A stretch of DNA of 64,000 nucleotides from Plazaster borealis. Taxonomy: Eukaryota > Echinodermata > Asteroidea > Forcipulatida > Labidiasteridae. The translations under genes and the position numbers were made by a program. Numbering within the stretch: the stretch's first letter is position 1; each line of letters begins with the position of its first letter. The stretch lies in contig CM037469.1 in the NCBI GenBank assembly GCA_021014325.1, positions 17,631,701 to 17,695,700 on the forward strand. Reading direction: 5' to 3'. Below are positions 58,191-64,000 of this stretch, one piece after another. Under the pieces are notes generated by a model. The model did no database searches. It had not been told where the DNA came from and saw only the letters and a program-made list of their open reading frames with translations.

Positions 58191-58814
58191 TATACAACAC
58201 CGAACTTCTGAAGACAAACATACCTGTTTGTTCAAAGGTCCTGTTCTCACATTTTAGAAAACACAGCCCTTTCATTACCCAAATACACTGAACCATTATC
58301 CTCACCAGCTTTGAAAAACATCAAATCCGACTGGAAATAAAACCTTATTTACGATTTCTGCTTTAAATCTGACATTTATGACTTGGATGTCATAATGTTA
58401 GTTTATTTAGTGTGTCCCTCATGTGTGTTTTGGTGTGTCGTAGTAAATTCAGCCCTTGGGAGTTTCTGCAGGCTGAACGGAAACGAGTGATCACCTTGGT
58501 ACTGGTACTTGGGGAACAAGCATTACACTTGAGGGCCATTTTTGATCATAATCACCATTTTGTTCGGGTCTTGCTAGTAACGGCCATGTCCGCGGCTACG
58601 GCATATCATAACATTCAACCACTGCTGCCAACAGAGCCATAGCCTCAGCTAAAGTCGCTTTTCCGGACAAGGCCATACAATTCTTGAATTGTTATGGTCT
58701 TTCGGAAGACTGTTCCGGCTTGTATTGACGTCTCCATTCGACGACTTAGACTCAAATCCAATCGTTTTGGGGCCTGTTACTTGGCGAAGACCCCCATCTC
58801 AATCCTCGAACTTA
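58191..58814. other. no gene recognised, between ACTTGA blocks
   Basis: The plus-strand frame at 58412-58642 is not recognised. The interval may be the interior of a larger element bounded by the ACTTGA-rich blocks. Confidence 0.4.
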
Positions 58815-58935
58815 ATTGTCTTAAAACTTTACTTGAAACTTGACTTCAAGGACTTGGCACTTGACTTGAGATCTTGACCTCAAGGACATGACACTTGACG
58901 ATCTTTACTTGAGACTTTCCATCAATAAGGACTTA
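58815..58935. repeat. ACTTGACTTC-rich block, second arm
   Basis: ACTTGAAACTTGACTTCAAGG and GACACTTGACGAT motifs, companion to 58060-58190. Confidence 0.6.
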
Positions 58936-60184
58936 ATTGAGTATTCTCTTGAAACTTGTACGGAAGATCAACATTATTCTCAAAAAACAGTGTTTTAGAA
59001 GTAAACATTCCTAAAGACGATTGGTACAAAACAAAGGCCCAAAACAAGCTTTCAGAACAAACATCACAGCTTAGTTAATGACTACATTTGTTTACAGGTA
59101 TATTTCATATTTTTGGTAACCTCCCCCCCCCCCCGTCCACCCCCGCGCTCCTAATCAGTTTTTGAAAACACATTTCAATCTCTTGATCCACAGACGTTTA
59201 TCCCAAACACACTGTAGACCTACCCAGTTTCCTAGCTATTAAAACCTCATCTATACCGGAGAGGGGAATAACAGTACCGGCGACTTCTGACCCCCGGTCG
59301 ACCCAAGCAAGCGGGTGCGTCGCAGGGAACAGCCCTGCTCCCTGGCACCCCTCGCCCCGTCCTCTTTCTCCGACGTATACCTCCCCGATGGATTCCAACG
59401 CATGGGTGCGTTGGGGAGAAAACAAACCCTTGCGATTTGTAGTTTCTTCTATTTTATAAGGAGAAGTTACGGGTTCAGCCGTCGACAACCCATCGATCAG
59501 AACTCGGGACAACCTGCATCTTCCATCATGGACACGTCATTGTGAGCAACCCATTAGTTATACTCACATGGCATAGTTAATGTACACACACTGTCGGAAA
59601 TCTTTCGCTACCTAATCGATTACTGTGATGTTACATGGAACTTTAGGAGATGTCAAGGTGATGACGATTCCTTTATCATGTACCGGTATGTTAAGCTACA
59701 GAACCTTTATTTCACCCTTCAATAATTTGCATGAGTACAAATAATATTGTATGTTTTGTATAAAACAAAAGTTATTCTATGTTTAATAAATGAAAACTCG
59801 CTCAACACTGGGCCAGTGGGCCACTCGAGGTGAGGGCTACTAGTACTAGGGAAAATATAGAAAATTTAAAGGAAGAGAAGAATTCTGTTCACATTTCTCT
59901 TGAACTGGAATAGATTGTAAGATGGAGGAGAAGACGATGACAGGCCTAAAATGGCTCCCATAAACCCCCAAATAATCAGGTCCTTACCACGCCCCTGCTT
60001 CTAGATAAACATTGTGGATAATAAGACAATTGACAAAAGCTACTGAAAAGTAGTTCCAATTCTCTATTTTATAGGTGACGTATTTAAACCAGTTTATGTT
60101 ACATAACGTACGGTATAATCATCTAGAAAGAAATTTGTTTTGCTAGTGAACATTAGAAGTAAAAACAACAACAAATAAACCCCC
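58936..60184. other. no gene recognised; C-run and CpG-rich patch
   Basis: A C run lies at 59122-59134. 59215-59420 is CpG-rich and open on both strands without a recognised product. 59510-59645 contains a diverged copy of the 61.3-kb inverted-repeat arm (CATGGACACGTCA ... CATCATG/GTCGGAAATC). Confidence 0.45.
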
Positions 60185-60196
60185 AAACAACAACAA

Positions 60197-60238
<42 letters not shown>

Positions 60239-60282
60239 CAACAACAACAACAACAACAACGACAACGACAACAACAACATCC
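60185..60282. repeat. (CAA)n(CAG)n(CAA)n compound microsatellite
   Basis: CAA repeats, then about 11 CAG units, then CAA repeats with CGA interruptions. A pure CAG core nested in CAA suggests recent expansion. Confidence 0.95.
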
Positions 60283-60424
60283 AAACTTTAGTGTGATCGT
60301 AAGATCGTGGTAAAACTCATAACTAAGTTATTCTTAAAAAGATAGTTGCATCGAGATGGAGAACATTATTTAGTTTGAACCTTTACAGCGATGTGTGATA
60401 AGCACTGTAGCACAGGCGCTAAAA

Positions 60425-60540
60425 CAATCGGGTCAGAATCGATCCGGGTCAGAATCGATCCGGATTCGGGTCCCTTTGGACCTTACCCATTTCTGGGTCA
60501 GTATGACCTTGAATTTGTGTCAAAATGACCCAGAAATTTT
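60425..60540. repeat. GGGTCA/GATCC repeat, left part
   Basis: CGGGTCAGAATCGATCC is directly duplicated, then ACCCATTTCTGGGTCAGTATGACC. The pattern resumes at 61021-61140, after a retrotransposon remnant. Confidence 0.65.
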
Positions 60541-60561
60541 GATTATATAAACTTTTGTGGT

Positions 60562-60885
60562 GAAGACGTTATAAATCAATTATCTTGGCAAACCTTAGAA
60601 CAAAGAAGGGATTTTTATTTAGCCTGTCTATTTTATAAATGTGTTCATGGAATTGCTCCAAGTCGACTATGTAATGACGTAGAAATGTACTTCGATAGGC
60701 ATGGCATAAATACAAGAAATGCAGACTCTCTTAATGTTGTTGTCCCTAAACTGAACGTCACGTGTTTTAAACAATCCTTTAAGTTTGCCGGTGCCAAAGT
60801 TTGGAACAATGTTCCTTCCTCCATTCAAAGTTCCTCCTCCATTGCAATTTTTAAATGTTTATATAAGAAACTGTACTTTCAGTAG
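60562..60885 (+). pseudogene. non-LTR retrotransposon ORF2, C-terminal fragment
   Basis: 107 codons to TAG at 60883-60885. The translation has the C-terminal layout of LINE reverse-transcriptase proteins: a segment LEQRRDFYLACLFYKCVHG, then IAPSRLCND, a variable part, FAGAKVWNNVPSSIQ and a closing IFKCLYKKLYF. The corresponding family consensus is RR..YFLLLMYKxxHGLAP ... GAxLWNxLP ... FKxxLKxxLL. The polymerase and endonuclease domains are absent, so this is a 5'-truncated copy; the frame itself is intact. Family (CR1/L2/RTE-like) cannot be fixed from this part. It splits a GGGTCA repeat in two. Confidence 0.7.
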
Positions 60886-61020
60886 TTTTACTTTTTATTT
60901 GTCTTTATTCTAGTCTGTTGTTTATGGTGACCATTTATGTTTAACAGGACATTGATGTAAAACAGCTTTTGCTGATCTTTTGATCCTGTATAAAGATGTT
61001 GAAATAATAAATATATAGAA

Positions 61021-61140
61021 ATGGGTCAAACTGATGTAGAATTCGAGTTAAAATTCCATTTTTCAATCCATTTCCGGGTCGGCCTGACCAAGCAATGGGT
61101 CCTCTGGGACCAGGAATCCGGGTCAATTGACCCTTTTTTT
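61021..61140. repeat. GGGTCA repeat, right part
   Basis: AAATGGGTCAAACTGATG, TTTCCGGGTCGGCCTGACC and ATCCGGGTCAATTGACCC motifs continue the block at 60425-60540. Confidence 0.6.
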
Positions 61141-61282
61141 ATAGCGTGTATCAAGTGCTTTCCACTGGGTGGAATTCTAACCCACGACACCCGCATGGAG
61201 TATTTCTTATAAGCTGTTGATATTTTTTCTTGGTTTTCGTGTTTCGATTGAAGTTTCTTCTCAGGTGCCTGTTGTTGTGAAG

Positions 61283-61735
61283 ATACTTCTGTCATTTATT
61301 GTTTATGAAACTATTCCATCAGATCCCAGGACAGCCTGTGTCCCATGGACACGTCACTGTAACGGAGACAACCCTCACTACCCACTTGGCATCTACACAC
61401 CATCGGAAATCTCAAAAACTCTTCACAGTAATCGATTGCAGTGTTACGCGGAAGCCACGTATTGAGCTAACGTAATTACGGTGTTTTTACATCCTGGCTT
61501 CATTTTCACACTCCAAGATTTGACCGTCGCACCATTTTACCTCAGGCTCTGCGTAACTTTCTCGTAACGCGGTAATCAATTACAAATCTTTGAGATTTCC
61601 GATGGTGTGAAGATGCCAAGTTGGTAGTAATGGCTGTTGTCTCCGTCACAGTGACGTGTTCATGATTAAGGACACAGGTTGTCTTAGTATCTGATGGAAT
61701 AGTTTAACAAACAATTAATGACAGAGTCGTCCTGA
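61283..61735. mobile_element. large inverted-repeat element
   Basis: Left arm (61283-61462) TCATTTATTGTTTATGAAAC, CAGATCCCAGGACAGCC, GTCACTGTAACGGAGACAAC, CCATCGGAAATCTC is present in reverse complement as the right arm (61560-61735). The centre is about 100 bp. Separate arms occur at 63225-63365 and, diverged, near 59510-59645. Confidence 0.85.
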
Positions 61736-61882
61736 ATAACAAGAGGACCTCAAAAACTGTAACCGTTTGACTAAAAACGAACAAGTGAAACAATTGTAGG
61801 TGAATTCTGGCTCAAATGTTTTTACAAACTATATATGGACTCTTTGTACACCGTAGATCAAAACAATATAACCACTTCTTTG

Positions 61883-62375
61883 CTCCATAAAATCATATTG
61901 TTCGCTTGAAAAGCTATGATTCAGAAAATTAAGGCACCACCGTATCTCAAGGAACTTCTTTCACCTTATACTCCAAGTCGCAATCTTCGATCTACAAACA
62001 AACTTGTTCTAACTGTCCCCAAAACAACCACATTCTATGGCGATCATGCCTTTTCAGTATCCACTCCCAAACTCTTGAACTGTTTACCATTAAATATCAG
62101 AGCTATAGAATCTCTGGACATTTTCAAAAGAATGCTTAAAGCACATTTGTTCAGCATTGCTTTTGACTGACTCTAAACATTGTGTTTATCCACTTGTTTT
62201 TTGTTAGTATGCAAAATTATCTTCAATATGCTCTTAAACATCCCCTGTATTGATTATCTAAGTATCTTGTAATGTGCTTTTCTTAATTTTTTTCTAGCGC
62301 CTCGGAATGTATTTGGTCATAGATAGATGGCGCTTTACACTTTTTGTATTATTATTGTTTAATATTATTATTAAG
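61883..62375 (+). pseudogene. non-LTR retrotransposon ORF2 3' end with 3' UTR
   Basis: From about 61883 the frame reads LHKIILFA-stop-KAMIQKIKAPPYLKELLSPYTP, then NLRSTNKLVLTVPKT, YGDHAFSVSTPKLLNCLPLNIR and FKRMLKAHLFSIAFD with TGA at 62168-62170. This matches the C-terminal layout of CR1/L2-type ORF2 proteins (APPYLxELL.. YTPSRxLRS .. GxRAFSVxAPxLWNxLP .. FKxxLKTHLF). An in-frame TGA at 61907-61909 and the missing 5' part show it is dead. The 3' UTR ends in TTATTATTG/ATTATTATT microsatellite at 62348-62373, usual for such elements. Confidence 0.78.
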
Positions 62376-63224
62376 GTATCTATAAGAAAAATATGAATTA
62401 ACAACAGTAACCCAAAAGTTATCCAAACGTACCCTATCAAGCCAAACCGCTATGAGACGCGATTAATTCCTGTAATTAATTCCTTTATAAAAAGCAAAAG
62501 CATTACACGTCAGCTTTTCCAGTTACGTCTTTTGGAGGTACACAAGGGTGGATATCTATTGGAGTTTTTTTAATAACCGTGAAGTTATTCAAACATACCG
62601 GTACCCGAGAAAGACAAACTGTTTTATATTACGTAAATAAAGTATTGAAAAACAAAAGCAGTGAATAACAAAAGAGTAAAAAGTGACATAGGTTTTTGCA
62701 GTCCTGAACTTGCGAGCGTTTCGTTAATTCGCCCTTTTTAAGGTTGATAAGGAACTTAGGTGTCGGCCGCATCAGGTGACATTGGCTACGGCTGTGAATG
62801 ATGGCTGCTGCAGCAACGTGTGGAAAAAGGGTCTTTTGAGCAATCTAGCCGTAGCCACTACCGAAGCCGTTACTTCGGATTCGGCCGTAGTCTGTGATTT
62901 CCATAATGAGTTTAGATTTCTTGCTGTGTTCATCAGTTTAAAAGGATCACTAGTTTTATCGTTTAAAAGCAGAATTTTCAAAACCAATTCATTTCTTAAT
63001 ACTAATTTGTAGCTTTAACAAACCATTCATATTTGAAAGCGATTTCGCCGCTGTCAATAGCCAGAAATAGTGTGGTTATCTTGATCACTGCCGTGCTTAC
63101 CAAACCCAAGCAATCAAGGGACAAGACTTAAGGTGGCTTACCCTTGAATTAGACGATTGCCACGGGATCATCCGCGCCATGACACCCCCACTTAAAGCTC
63201 CATGTAACACGCTAATCGTTTCAT
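62376..63224. other. no gene recognised
   Basis: 62770-62920 has a GGCTACGG / CCGTAGCC inverted pair set in TAGCCGTAGCCACTACCG-like sequence and is open on both strands; not recognised. Confidence 0.5.
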
Positions 63225-63365
63225 CGTCGTTGAGATTTCCGATGGTGTGTATAGATGCCAAGTGGGTAGTGAGGGCTGTCTCCGTCACGGTGACGTGTCG
63301 ATGATTAAGGACACAGGCTGTCCTGGGATCTGATGGAATAGTTTAACAAACAATTAATGACAGAA
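63225..63365. mobile_element. solo arm of the 61.3-kb inverted-repeat element
   Basis: Matches the right arm 61585-61730 over its whole length (GAGATTTCCGATGGTGTG, GATGCCAAG, GACACAGG, CTGATGGAATAGTTTAAC, AAACAATTAATGACAGA). Confidence 0.88.
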
Positions 63366-64000
63366 TTCCCTTCCGAACGATAACATCTTCTACAAATCAT
63401 AAGCTTCCCTGATTCAATTAAGGAGCAGTGAAGATTTGTAGTGAGGGCTGGGGTGTTAGTTTACATCGGTAAAACAAACAAGGGCAAAACAAAAATTAAG
63501 AAACTTTATAGTTATTCAAATTTATAAGAACAGACACACCCCACTCCTCCCCGCCCAACCACAATCTTCAATTCTGATTGCATTCTGTCAGTACTCCATT
63601 CCAAGTTGGTCACCGCGGCAAAAATGTTCACTGTTCATTGTTGCTTCCACGCTTCAAAAAGAAAAACAAACCCACAGAAACAATCCCAAAGAAATAAAAT
63701 AGAAATAAATATCAACAACAAAAACAACAACAACAACAACAATAGAAACAACAACAACACCACCAACATTAAAAAACAGCAACAACACCAAGAAGAGGTA
63801 AATATCACCCGAAACTAAAAAACACACTAAAAATACAATTGAAGATTAAATCTTCTATATAATTTACAAATGACATTTCCCCCATTATCAGTGTGAATGC
63901 GAGATCTTGAGAATAAGAATTTAGTTTTCCAGAAATCTATGGTCCATCTCTAGTTAGACACACAACTCTGTGCCATGATCTCCGGGGATGAGCCGGGGGT
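63366..64000. other. no gene recognised; (AAC)n microsatellite
   Basis: AAC-rich microsatellite at about 63712-63783. The last 100 bases are unremarkable. Confidence 0.55.

Noticed and set aside
59198..59545. Gene in the CpG-rich patch near 59.3 kb
   Set aside because: Open on both strands because of composition; neither translation resembles a known protein.
61886..62375. Active LINE
   Set aside because: Only the C-terminal part is present, with an in-frame TGA at 61907-61909.
1..64000. Second zic paralogue or divergently paired gene, as in vertebrate ZIC clusters
   Set aside because: No second set of Zic fingers or pre-finger motif found on either strand.
1..64000. CRISPR array, phage, operon or toxin system
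   Set aside because: The repeats are head-to-tail minisatellites or dispersed elements without regular unique spacers, and the window is clearly animal nuclear DNA.

Overview
The window looks like nuclear DNA from a deuterostome invertebrate, most likely an echinoderm, with a sea star as my best guess. This rests on one clear animal gene, a Zic-family transcription factor with an invertebrate-style fifth zinc finger and one large intron, and on dense, AT-rich non-coding DNA full of short terminal-inverted-repeat elements, tRNA-derived SINEs and decayed non-LTR retrotransposon ends. The species assignment is inference; the Zic call is direct from sequence.

Layout. 1-22.4 kb: intergenic DNA. 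It holds a possible terminal exon near 267, several dispersed repeats, a 2.57-kb minisatellite of about 56 units of 46 bp (8187-10755) with a 644-bp higher-order period, a promoter-like cluster (CRE, CCAAT, TATA) at 11232-11300, a tRNA-like SINE at 12815, and a CRE plus TATA-like pair at 19592-19619. 22.6-40.3 kb: the Zic gene on the minus strand. Exon 1 is 40245-39129, the intron is 39128-23095 (16,034 bp) and coding exon 2 is 23094-22610, giving a predicted protein of 533 residues with five C2H2 fingers. The intron carries at least eight mobile-element copies, including a 797-bp element only about 180 bp from exon 2, an expanded tandem repeat at 34.6-35.3 kb, and a CpG-rich patch near 28.8 kb. 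40.3-64 kb: sequence upstream of Zic with no second recognisable intact gene. It holds more copies of the same short elements, palindromic elements, a SINE broken by a hairpin element, and 3' ends of non-LTR retrotransposons at 52.8, 60.6 and 61.9 kb.

Gene logic. Only one protein-coding gene can be supported. Zic proteins are nuclear DNA-binding regulators of neural, mesodermal and left-right patterning in animals, and a developmental gene with a long intron and large flanks fits the gene-poor setting. Most other open frames are chance frames or lie inside repeats. No operon, CRISPR array, prophage or viral gene is visible.

The most interesting non-genic signals are the higher-order minisatellite, a family of dispersed repeats sharing a hairpin plus a GAAAC core that resembles a hammerhead-ribozyme core and shows a compensatory base change, the compact promoter-like cluster at 11.23 kb with no recognised gene, a 146-bp direct duplication with a short element exactly at its junction, and the nested SINE/palindrome at 52.1-52.5 kb.
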